DNA of 5,369 nucleotides from Granulicella sp. UBA5172. GTDB taxonomy: Bacteria; Acidobacteriota; Terriglobia; Terriglobales; Acidobacteriaceae. Positions 1 through 5,369 of this stretch are shown one piece after another. The stretch covers positions 32,371 to 37,739 of the forward strand of contig DHWW01000102.1 of NCBI GenBank assembly GCA_002413385.1. Reading direction: 5' to 3'. A model generated the notes under the pieces. It saw nothing but the letters and a program-made list of their open reading frames with translations, ran no database searches and had not been told where the DNA came from. The stretch's first letter is position 1. Every line of letters starts with the position of its first letter. The translations under genes were made by a program, and so were the position numbers.

Positions 1-792
1 GTGCTTGGGCACCGGTTGGAAGGGCAGCGGCAGCGCGGCGATGAAGAAGGGCAGACGTTTACCAAGCTGCTTGGCAAGCAAATTCTGCCCAGCTTTCTCT
101 CTGTAGCGGATGATCCCACCCTCGCCAAGTTTGACGGCCATCCGCTGAGCGGACACTATCTGTTTGACGATGAAGGCCAGCCCGCGCGGCGTGTGCAACT
201 TGTCGACGATGGGGTTCTCAAGACGTTCCTGATGTCGCGGCTTCCGGTCGTGAGCTTCGCGCAATCCAACGGCCACGGCCGCGCCGAGACCGGGAAGATG
301 CCCACCGGCCGCCAGGGCAATCTCATTGTGACGTCTACCAAAACGGTGTCCGACGCGCAGTTGCGCACGATGCTGAAGGCCGAGGCGAAGAAACAGGGCA
401 AAGCGTATGGACTCTACTTCGAGGACATCAGCTCGGGCTTTGCGGTCACAACTCGCCGCTCGCCGCAGGCCTTTCAAGTAATTCCGCTGGTGGTGTATCG
501 CGTGTACGTCGATGGCCGCCCGGATGAACTGGTGCGCGGCGTGTCGATTGTTGGAACTCCGCAGACAGCATTGAATAACATCGTCGCAACCGGCGATCGT
601 CAAGATATCTTCAACGGATTGTGTGGTGCCGAGTCGGGCACGGTTCCGGTCAGTGCCGTTGCGCCGGCGATGCTGGTCTCGTCGATCGAAACGCAGCGCC
701 AGGCGCAGGGAACAGCGCGGCCTCCTATCGTTCCGCCGCCACCGCTGGATGGCAAACCTGCTGTCTCCGCGACGCCGAAGGGTGGCCGCTAA
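1..792 (+). CDS. TldD/PmbA-family metallopeptidase, catalytic-type subunit, 5' truncated by the window edge
   Basis: This is the C-terminal 263 residues of a zinc peptidase of the TldD/TldE (PmbA) family. The first base lies inside the gene: codon 1 (GTG) reads as Val of V-L-G-H-R-L-E-G, which matches the end of the family zinc motif HExxGHxxE, so the His and Glu codons lie just upstream of the window. His4 is the second His ligand. Cys208 (in GLCGAESG, before VPVSAVAPAML) sits where E. coli TldD has its Cys metal ligand. Other family landmarks are LPSFLSVADDPTL (29-41), the DDEG turn (56-59), SNGHGRAE (89-96) and the LVRG strand (177-180). The tail from about residue 240 is proline-rich and probably disordered. 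In E. coli, TldD pairs with TldE to degrade unfolded peptides. The next gene begins inside this stop codon and encodes a partner lacking the metal ligands, so a heterodimer is likely. The substrate is unknown, and any signal peptide lies outside the window. Confidence 0.88.
   Translation: MLGHRLEGQRQRGDEEGQTFTKLLGKQILPSFLSVADDPTLAKFDGHPLSGHYLFDDEGQPARRVQLVDDGVLKTFLMSRLPVVSFAQSNGHGRAETGKMPTGRQGNLIVTSTKTVSDAQLRTMLKAEAKKQGKAYGLYFEDISSGFAVTTRRSPQAFQVIPLVVYRVYVDGRPDELVRGVSIVGTPQTALNNIVATGDRQDIFNGLCGAESGTVPVSAVAPAMLVSSIETQRQAQGTARPPIVPPPPLDGKPAVSATPKGGR
777..785 (+). promoter_or_regulatory. Ribosome binding site for the second TldD/PmbA-like gene
   Basis: GAAGGG followed by TGG lies at the end of the upstream coding region, 9 bases before the ATG at 792. 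That ATG overlaps the upstream TAA by one base (TAATG). The site decides the start of the second gene: the frame is open back to 621, but only the 792 start has this site and gives a signal peptide. Translational coupling of the two genes is likely. Confidence 0.6.
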
Positions 793-2432
793 TGCGTCTT
801 TGCACACTTCTGCTGCTGCCTGCGCTGTGCACCTTCGCCGTGGCGCAAACACCGCACTCCGCTGATCCGATCCTCACCGCAATGCAGCAGGAGCTTACGC
901 GCGAGCAGGCTCAACTCGTGCTGCCGGGCATGCAGCGGCCCTACTTTATCGAGTACCGGCTTGAGGACATTCGCAGCTATGATGCGGTCGCCAATTACGG
1001 AGCGCTGACCAAGGAAAATGAGAATCGACAGCGCGTGGTGCGCGTCGAGCTGCGCATTGGCAATGATGCGTCGGACTCCAGCTCCGCGCGTGGCGATGGA
1101 TCGCTGGCGCTCGCACCGCGGGACGATGATGCTGCTGCACTGAAGTTCGCGCTCTGGTCCGCAACGGACGAGGCCTATAAGAATGCCTTGCGCGCCTATG
1201 CCGTGAAACAGGCTACGCTGAAGAATTTTCAAAGTGCTCCTACAGCCAACGACTTCACGCCGGCGAAGCCTGTCACGATGATTGAACCACTCGTCAATCT
1301 GGAGATGGATCGCGACGATTGGAAGCAGCGGTTGATCGAGGTCAGCGGCCTCTTTGCGACGGCGCCGGAGGTAAAGAGCTTTGCGGATGCAGTCCAGTCC
1401 AGCTCCGCGAGCTTCAGTGCGATCGCCGTCAATCGCTACACCGTCAACACGGACGGCACGGTATTGCGCCACGGGTATACGGGCTACACGGACTCGATCA
1501 GTATGGGTGGGCAGGCTCCCGATGGGATGGAATTAGGGCGCAGCAATGGCTCGACTGCTGTGACGGTCGCGGGCCTGGAGAGTGCGGCTGCGCTGCGGAA
1601 GCGAACGATCGAAGACCTGATCAGCTTCAACGGATTGCGCAACGCTCCCATCGTCGGCTCGGAAGACTACCACGGCCCCGTGCTCTTCTCCGGCGATGCC
1701 GCGGCAGATGTTTTCAATCGGCTTCTCGTGCCGAACGTCGAGGCTGATCGCCCCGATTTAGGGACTGCTGCGCGTACGCAGGGAGCGTATCAATCGAGCT
1801 TCAAGACACCGGTGTTACCGCCGTTTCTGTCGGTTGTGGACGACCCGACGCTGCGCAGCTTTGAGGGGAAGGCGCTGCTCGGCGCGTATAAAGTGGACGA
1901 TGAGGGAGTGCCCGTTGCGGCGGTGGATATCGTCGATCACGGAAAGCTGATCAACTACCTGATTGGCCGCGAGCCGGTGAAGGACTTCCCTGATTCGAAT
2001 GGCCACGGACGCGCCGCGCTGGGGCAGGCAGCGCATTCGCATGCTGGGGTCATCATCGTAAAGTCCAGCGAAGGTCTCTCGGCCGAGGCGTTGCGAGCGA
2101 AGCTGGTGGCGTATGCGAAGGAGCAGGGACGTGATGTGTATGAGGTGGAGACGCTGACTGGTGAGCTATCACCGCGTCTGCTTTACCGCGTCTCTCCGGA
2201 GGGCAAACGCACCCTGGTACGTGGCGCCATCTTCGATGAGCTGGATCAGCGGGCCATCCGCAGCGGCATTGTCGCTGCCGGCGGCAGACCCTACATCTCT
2301 CAGAGGATTGGCCCGGTGCCAGAGACGACCATCGCCCCAGAACTCCTGTTCGCGGACATCACTGTGAAGCGAGCGAACGAGGCGCAGCAGAAGCTGCCGT
2401 ACTATGCTCCGCCGGCGGCGACATCGAAGTGA
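792..2432 (+). CDS. Secreted TldD/PmbA-family protein, non-catalytic (TldE-like) subunit
   Basis: This 546-residue protein begins with a signal peptide: Arg2, hydrophobic core about 5-15, and A-V-A before Gln19 as a signal peptidase I site. The N-terminal TldD/PmbA domain spans roughly 25-300 and includes NRYTVNTDGT and EDYHGPVLFSGDAA (291-304). The C-terminal domain (about 330-535) closely matches the preceding gene: LPPFLSVVDDPTL against LPSFLSVADDPTL, then DDEG, SNGHGRAA with GHGR at 404-407, and LVRG. Where the partner has HExxGH, this protein reads N-R-L-L-V-P (309-314). Where the partner has its Cys ligand, this protein has I-S-Q-R-I-G. It should therefore not bind the catalytic zinc, like E. 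coli TldE/PmbA. The TAATG overlap and the clean loss of ligands point to an obligate partner of the upstream peptidase, working outside the cytoplasm. A decayed active paralogue is less likely because the rest of the domain is intact. Confidence 0.88.
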   Translation: MRLCTLLLLPALCTFAVAQTPHSADPILTAMQQELTREQAQLVLPGMQRPYFIEYRLEDIRSYDAVANYGALTKENENRQRVVRVELRIGNDASDSSSARGDGSLALAPRDDDAAALKFALWSATDEAYKNALRAYAVKQATLKNFQSAPTANDFTPAKPVTMIEPLVNLEMDRDDWKQRLIEVSGLFATAPEVKSFADAVQSSSASFSAIAVNRYTVNTDGTVLRHGYTGYTDSISMGGQAPDGMELGRSNGSTAVTVAGLESAAALRKRTIEDLISFNGLRNAPIVGSEDYHGPVLFSGDAAADVFNRLLVPNVEADRPDLGTAARTQGAYQSSFKTPVLPPFLSVVDDPTLRSFEGKALLGAYKVDDEGVPVAAVDIVDHGKLINYLIGREPVKDFPDSNGHGRAALGQAAHSHAGVIIVKSSEGLSAEALRAKLVAYAKEQGRDVYEVETLTGELSPRLLYRVSPEGKRTLVRGAIFDELDQRAIRSGIVAAGGRPYISQRIGPVPETTIAPELLFADITVKRANEAQQKLPYYAPPAATSK

Positions 2433-2462
2433 GCAGTTTTCGTTTTTAGCGCAGAGCACGAT

Positions 2463-3296
2463 CTAATCGATGCGTACGATATACGGCACAGCCTGCGGAT
2501 CGGGGTTGCCGATCCATTCCTTGATCGCCGCAGCGTCCGCATGATCATGCAGCGCCGGATCGATGCGCACCCAGTATCCGGTGGCTCCGGCAAACTCGGT
2601 GACGCGCGAACCGACGTATCGCTTGACGAGCGCATCTTTTAGATCCATCGCGTCCCGCTGACTTTTGAAGGCCCCGGTTTGCACGCACCACTTGCCCGCG
2701 GAACTCACCGATGCATTGCCCGCTGTTGTGTTGCTATACGCCTCGATCTTAACGTTTGCTACGCCCATGCGGTAGAGGTCAATCTCCTTGGCGGCGCTTT
2801 CGGAAAGATCGAGAATGCGGCCGTGAGCAAACGGTCCGCGATCCGTGATGCGCACCATGACGGACTCTCCGTTGACGAGGTTGGTGACGCGCGCGATTGT
2901 GCCCAGAGGGAGGGTCTTGTGAGCGGCCGTCATGCCGGTGCCATCGTAGGCAGAACCGTCCGCGGTGCGATGGCCACTCGGCCCATACCAACTCGCGATT
3001 CCGGTTTCGACAAGGATTGGTTTTCCTGAAGGCTCAGCGATAGGCCCGCGCGGCGCTCTCTCGATCGATTCGCGGCTCTGATTGGATTCGCTGCGTTGAT
3101 GCGATGAAGAGCCGAGTAATGGCGGTGGTGGTGGAGCATACGCCTGCTGCTTCTTGTGACGGCATCCGGTGGACAGTAGCGTCAGGCCTGCTGCCAGCAT
3201 CAACGCCGCTATCTTGCGAGCACAGGCATGGAGACGGATGCGACGCTGGCTCGTGCTGGTCCTGCTGTCTGTTCGGTCGCGCGCAGTCCTTTGCAT
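2463..3296 (-). CDS. rlpA: RlpA-family septal ring lytic transglycosylase-like lipoprotein (DPBB + SPOR)
   Basis: This 277-residue envelope protein has the full RlpA architecture. A basic N-terminus (about 1-28) and hydrophobic stretch (29-43) lead to a lipobox ending S-T-G-Cys45, the predicted lipidated residue. A Pro/Ser-rich linker with five consecutive prolines follows (46-95). The double-psi beta-barrel domain (about 97-186) carries GIASWYG, MTAAHKTLPLGT, VTNLVNGESV, TDRGPF and GRILDLSESAA. A SPOR domain (about 202-276; KWCVQTGAF, later YWVRID) should bind denuded glycan at the division site. P. aeruginosa RlpA cleaves such glycan strands. Here Asp118, His126 and Asp152 match its conserved polar residues, but the usual Glu of TANGE is Ser115 (T-A-D-G-S-A-Y-D), so activity is uncertain. 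The start at 3296 is supported by AAAGGGA 7 bases upstream. The gene is convergent with the TldD-like pair, with 30 bases between the stops, and divergent from the next gene, so it is probably transcribed alone. Confidence 0.93.
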   Translation of the reverse strand: MQRTARDRTDSRTSTSQRRIRLHACARKIAALMLAAGLTLLSTGCRHKKQQAYAPPPPPLLGSSSHQRSESNQSRESIERAPRGPIAEPSGKPILVETGIASWYGPSGHRTADGSAYDGTGMTAAHKTLPLGTIARVTNLVNGESVMVRITDRGPFAHGRILDLSESAAKEIDLYRMGVANVKIEAYSNTTAGNASVSSAGKWCVQTGAFKSQRDAMDLKDALVKRYVGSRVTEFAGATGYWVRIDPALHDHADAAAIKEWIGNPDPQAVPYIVRID

Positions 3297-3303
3297 CAGC
3301 AGG

Positions 3304-3310
3304 TCCCTTT
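3304..3310 (-). promoter_or_regulatory. Ribosome binding site of rlpA
   Basis: Reading the minus strand, AAAGGGA lies 7 bases before the ATG at 3296-3294. This spacing supports the long basic N-region over an internal start at Met33, which would delete most of the signal sequence. Confidence 0.6.
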
Positions 3311-3329
3311 CGCCGAAGATCCAACCTCC

Positions 3330-3358
3330 ATCATTAGGGGACGCTGCACCTGCGTCAA
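3330..3358 (-). promoter_or_regulatory. Possible sigma-70-type promoter for rlpA
   Basis: On the minus strand, TTGACG (3358-3353, five of six matches to TTGACA) is followed after 17 bases by AATGAT (3335-3330, four of six to TATAAT). Initiation would fall near 3322, giving a short leader of about 25 bases that contains the AAAGGGA site. It is placed by eye; the -10 element is weak. Confidence 0.3.
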
Positions 3359-3394
3359 CGTTGGAACACCCTCTCCGTGCCTAGCTGGTAACTC

Positions 3395-3416
3395 GTTCCT
3401 AGATGCATTCCGGAAC
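3395..3416. promoter_or_regulatory. Symmetric dyad element, possible operator
   Basis: GTTCC and GGAAC form the outer arms and ATGCAT sits exactly in the centre (axis between 3405 and 3406). Eight of eleven position pairs are complementary; the three-base spacers between arms and core do not pair. It lies about 37 bases upstream of the candidate rlpA -35 box, where a dimeric regulator could bind. A dyad of this strength could arise by chance in 300 bases. Confidence 0.22.
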
Positions 3417-3596
3417 TGTTTTCGTGTTGCGGAAGGTTTGTTTCTGCTAGGAGTTTCGCTCTCTTGTGCCATGTAACGAGGGAAAAGGAACAACCATCCC
3501 GGTCAGGAATGCGTCCGTAAAGGTGTACATCTTAGCCGCCGGGCCGCTGTTGCGTGCATACCGGGTGAAATTTACAGCGCAACAGTGAGAGAGATG

Positions 3597-4469
3597 ATGT
3601 CTCAACGATTCGTTCTGAGCAGCAAGGCAGCGACAACGGCGAGCGTGTATCGCGACTGCACCGCGGCACTGATCCTGATCGCCTTCCTGACCTGCCCGCC
3701 GGGACCCTGTGCCGTCGCGCAACTGGATGTGCCGATGGTCGCGGTCGCACCGCCTCTAGCGGATGGATCGTATGTAGTCCCAGCCAAAGAAATAGATTTC
3801 ACGCTGCGGGCCGTGCCGAATGTGCGGCTGGGAGATGGGCTCGGGTACTCGTCTTCTGTCGGTGCCTCGCTGCCCGAAGAGACCAGAGAAGCGCCGGTTG
3901 CGCCGATCTACGCCAAGTACATTCCGGCCGGCGTGACAGCGCAGCCGATCACTGCTCGCGATAAGTTTTGGATCGGTATCCGCGATCTTTATACTCCGTT
4001 TGCATTTGGAGGGTTCTTCGCCGCGGCAGCGTATGGTCAGGTTCTCAACGGTCAGCCGAACTACGGAACCGATCGTGGTGCTTTCGGTGCGCGACTGGGT
4101 GCGGCCGCCATCGATGGAACTACGCAGGGAATTTTTGTCGATACCCTCTTTGCTCCGCTGCTGCATGAAGATCCTCGGTATTACGTCGAAGGCCGACAGT
4201 ATGGATTCATCCATCGCACGGTGTACGCTGCCACTCGGCCTCTGATTACGCGCACAGACAGCGGTCGCAGAAGCGTCAATGGAGCACTCCTGCTGGGTTA
4301 TGCTGCTGCTACTGCGCTCACTTGGACCTACTATCCTCAGAGCAATCGAAATTTCCACGATACGGTTGCGACGTTCGGGGGATCAGTTGGAGGCGAGGCC
4401 CTGGACTTCGTGATCAGAGAATTCGCGTCTGATGTAATGGAGAAGTTGCACCTGGTACGGCAGGAATAG
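3597..4469 (+). CDS. Secreted HEDPRY-family protein of unknown function
   Basis: This 290-residue protein is of a kind I associate with acidobacteria but cannot name. A signal peptide is clear: N-region to about 21, hydrophobic core 22-33, then C-A-V-A before Gln42. The mature part has an acidic/Pro-containing lead, then ITARDKFWIGIRDLYTPF (RD at 129-130, PF at 134-135), a Gly/Ala-rich stretch including AFGARLGAAAIDG, LLHEDPRYY (HEDPRY at 190-195), a DSG turn (221-223), Asn228, a hydrophobic Ala-rich segment ending TWTYYP, and a C-terminus of EFASDVMEKL type. The alternating small and aromatic residues suggest membrane or outer-membrane association, but that is inference. The next gene encodes a diverged paralogue. 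The ATG at 3597 is preferred because GAGAG ends 5 bases upstream; ATG 3594 and GTG 3585 are in-frame alternatives that only lengthen the N-region. The gene is divergent from rlpA. Confidence 0.85.
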   Translation: MSQRFVLSSKAATTASVYRDCTAALILIAFLTCPPGPCAVAQLDVPMVAVAPPLADGSYVVPAKEIDFTLRAVPNVRLGDGLGYSSSVGASLPEETREAPVAPIYAKYIPAGVTAQPITARDKFWIGIRDLYTPFAFGGFFAAAAYGQVLNGQPNYGTDRGAFGARLGAAAIDGTTQGIFVDTLFAPLLHEDPRYYVEGRQYGFIHRTVYAATRPLITRTDSGRRSVNGALLLGYAAATALTWTYYPQSNRNFHDTVATFGGSVGGEALDFVIREFASDVMEKLHLVRQE

Positions 4470-4494
4470 CGTGGCTGACACTAGCGCGCCATCC

Positions 4495-4500
4495 GGAGGA
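4495..4500 (+). promoter_or_regulatory. Strong Shine-Dalgarno-like site GGAGGA upstream of the second HEDPRY-family gene
   Basis: GGAGGA is the best ribosome binding sequence in the window, yet it does not sit at a usable distance from any start of the large downstream frame. The closest ATG, 10 bases on at 4511, opens a 23-codon frame instead. The site may drive a leader peptide coupled to the downstream gene. Confidence 0.35.
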
Positions 4501-4510
4501 TCGTGGTCAC

Positions 4511-4582
4511 ATGCAGCAGAGACACAAACCGTGTCAGGGCAACGTAAGATCAAGCGACTCGTTCAGTGGAATGCGGAGATGA
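4511..4582 (+). CDS. Possible 23-codon leader ORF coupled to the second HEDPRY-family gene
   Basis: The ATG at 4511 follows GGAGGA by 10 bases and opens a 23-residue basic peptide (start MQQRHKPCQG, end FSGMRR) that stops at TGA 4580-4582. The stop overlaps ATG 4579 of the large downstream frame as ATGA, the usual geometry for translational coupling. The peptide has no hydrophobic segment and no run of one amino acid, so it does not look like an attenuator or a toxin. It could be chance, or a sign that the true start of the downstream gene lies elsewhere. Confidence 0.25.
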   Translation: MQQRHKPCQGNVRSSDSFSGMRR

Positions 4583-5369
4583 GCTTCGGCGTGCACGATC
4601 TGAAACAGCAGGGCAACGGGAATGTATTGCGCATTCCGTCGTGCCACGGCGTGTTGCAGGTGCTGGCGGCAACCTCGTTGTCTCTGGTGCTGGGGGTCCG
4701 GGTGCACGCGCAATCCCGCTCCGGCTCCCTGCCGGATGCTCCGAGCGCGCTGCTATTCGCAGCGAGTGATTCTGCGGCAGCAACGGCTCCGGCGATCGAG
4801 CAGCAGAGTGCAGACCAGAACCAGCCGCAGACCGCAGAGCCTGCTCCGACGCAGACTGCTACGCCTGCCACCTCGCTGCCGCCTTGTCCAAAGAAGGCGA
4901 AGAGCGGTCGCATCCCCATCATCTTCATGCCGCTGACGCAGCCCTCCTGTGCGGATCCGCTGCAGTTTATCGTCGACACGGGCTACGTTACTCCTCTTAC
5001 TGTCAAGCAGAAGGGCATTCTCGCTACACGCGATGTTACCGACCCGTTCAATCTGATGACGGTTGGCTTTTTTTCGGCGATCTCTGTCGCAGCGGATGCT
5101 CACACTGTTTATGGCCCTGGCTTTGCGGGCTGGGGCAGAGAAAGCGGATACAGCCTGGCAGAGGATATGCAGAGCGAGTTCACCGGGACGTTTGCCATCC
5201 CCAGCCTGACACATGAAGACCCGCGCTACCACCGCATGCCGAAGGCGTCCGTCTCACGGCGCATCAAGCACGCGCTGATTCACACCCTCGTCTCGCAGCA
5301 TGATGATGGCTCGCTCATGCCCAACTATGCCACGCTGATTAATTATCCGCTGAGTGCCGAGATTTCGAA
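4579..5369 (+). CDS. Secreted HEDPRY-family protein, tandem paralogue, 3' truncated by the window edge
   Basis: The frame runs open off the right edge, giving 263 residues from ATG 4579. A signal peptide with hydrophobic core VLQVLAATSLSLVLGV is followed by V-H-A before Gln45. LPDAPS (51-56), a motif I associate with acidobacterial secreted proteins, comes next, then an Ala/Gln/Pro/Thr-rich disordered linker (about 57-100) and two Cys (103, 124) that could pair. The conserved part matches the preceding gene: LTVKQK, RD (151-152) with PF (156-157), YGPGFAGWGRESG, LTHEDPRY (HEDPRY 212-217), DDG (242-244) and Asn249. RD to HEDPRY is 61 residues in both proteins. The function is unknown. The start is uncertain: ATG 4579 fits the ATGA overlap with the short upstream frame; GTG 4471, one base after the previous stop with AGGA 5 bases before it, gives an 80-residue leader; TTG 4627 gives the most typical signal peptide length. 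The two genes probably share a transcript. Confidence 0.82.
   Translation, partial: MSFGVHDLKQQGNGNVLRIPSCHGVLQVLAATSLSLVLGVRVHAQSRSGSLPDAPSALLFAASDSAAATAPAIEQQSADQNQPQTAEPAPTQTATPATSLPPCPKKAKSGRIPIIFMPLTQPSCADPLQFIVDTGYVTPLTVKQKGILATRDVTDPFNLMTVGFFSAISVAADAHTVYGPGFAGWGRESGYSLAEDMQSEFTGTFAIPSLTHEDPRYHRMPKASVSRRIKHALIHTLVSQHDDGSLMPNYATLINYPLSAEIS

Larger units (their letters stand above)
3297..3596. other. Divergent intergenic region between rlpA and the first HEDPRY-family gene
   Basis: This stretch of 300 bases holds no convincing gene. Reading frames here are short, lack ribosome binding sites and give no recognisable protein. It must contain the promoters of both flanking genes. I see a candidate rlpA promoter near the left end and a symmetric dyad in the middle (3395-3416), but no convincing -35/-10 pair for the rightward gene. 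Confidence 0.6.

Noticed and set aside
621..791. Upstream extension of the second TldD/PmbA-like gene by 57 codons
   Set aside because: It would overlap the first gene by 172 bases, encode a Cys/Arg/Gly-rich leader and bury the signal peptide. ATG 792 has a ribosome binding site and the TAATG overlap.
789..1472. Long open frame on the minus strand (227 codons) opposite the TldE-like gene
   Set aside because: It lies wholly antisense to a well-supported coding region, has an Arg/His/Leu-rich composition typical of GC-rich shadow frames, and shows no recognisable domain.
2433..2462. T-rich tract (GTTTTCGTTTTTAG) between the convergent genes as a terminator
   Set aside because: I could not find a stable GC-rich hairpin directly next to the T tract on either strand. 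The nearest candidate stem (GCTGCCG with CGGCGGC, around 2392-2419) is imperfect and about 18 bases away.
3363..3491. Three GGAAC sequences (3363, 3412, 3487) as ECF sigma factor -35 elements
   Set aside because: None is followed by a plausible ECF -10 element at 16-17 bases; the CGTC after the third is 20 bases away.
3550..3578. TTGCGT with TACAGC 17 bases later as a promoter for the first HEDPRY-family gene
   Set aside because: The -10 match is poor, and initiation would fall almost on the ribosome binding site and start codon.
3756..4358. Minus-strand open frame of 200 codons opposite the first HEDPRY-family gene
   Set aside because: The plus strand has a signal peptide and motifs shared with its neighbour at conserved spacing; the antisense product has no recognisable feature.

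Overview
The window looks like an ordinary chromosomal stretch from a Gram-negative soil bacterium, most likely an acidobacterium of the Terriglobia type (Granulicella, Terriglobus, Edaphobacter or Acidobacterium relatives). This rests on moderately high GC, a secreted protein with an LPDAPS motif just after its signal peptide, two HEDPRY-type proteins of a kind I associate with acidobacterial genomes, and a secreted TldD/PmbA-like pair. The taxonomy is inference from memory and was not searched.

Layout. (1) Positions 1-2432, plus strand: two overlapping TldD/PmbA-family genes. The first is cut by the window edge inside its zinc motif and keeps the last His and the C-terminal Cys. The second starts within the stop codon of the first, has a signal peptide, and lacks both the zinc motif and the Cys. 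The pair therefore resembles the TldD (catalytic) and TldE/PmbA (non-catalytic) heterodimer, but apparently exported. (2) Positions 2463-3296, minus strand: an RlpA-family lipoprotein (double-psi beta-barrel plus SPOR domain), a septal peptidoglycan enzyme or factor, convergent with the TldD-like pair. (3) Positions 3297-3596: a 300-base divergent spacer with a possible rlpA promoter and a symmetric dyad element. (4) Positions 3597-4469 and 4579 to the window end, plus strand: two tandem, diverged members of one uncharacterised secreted family. They share an RD....PF motif, a HEDPRY motif and a D-x-G/N motif at nearly identical spacing. A possible short leader ORF with a strong ribosome binding site lies between them and overlaps the start of the second by ATGA.

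All four larger proteins whose N-terminus is visible carry export signals, so the window is largely envelope or secretion biology. The TldD-like pair would be a periplasmic or extracytoplasmic peptidase, RlpA acts on the cell wall at division sites, and the HEDPRY pair has no known role. I see no RNA gene, mobile element, CRISPR array or convincing terminator.
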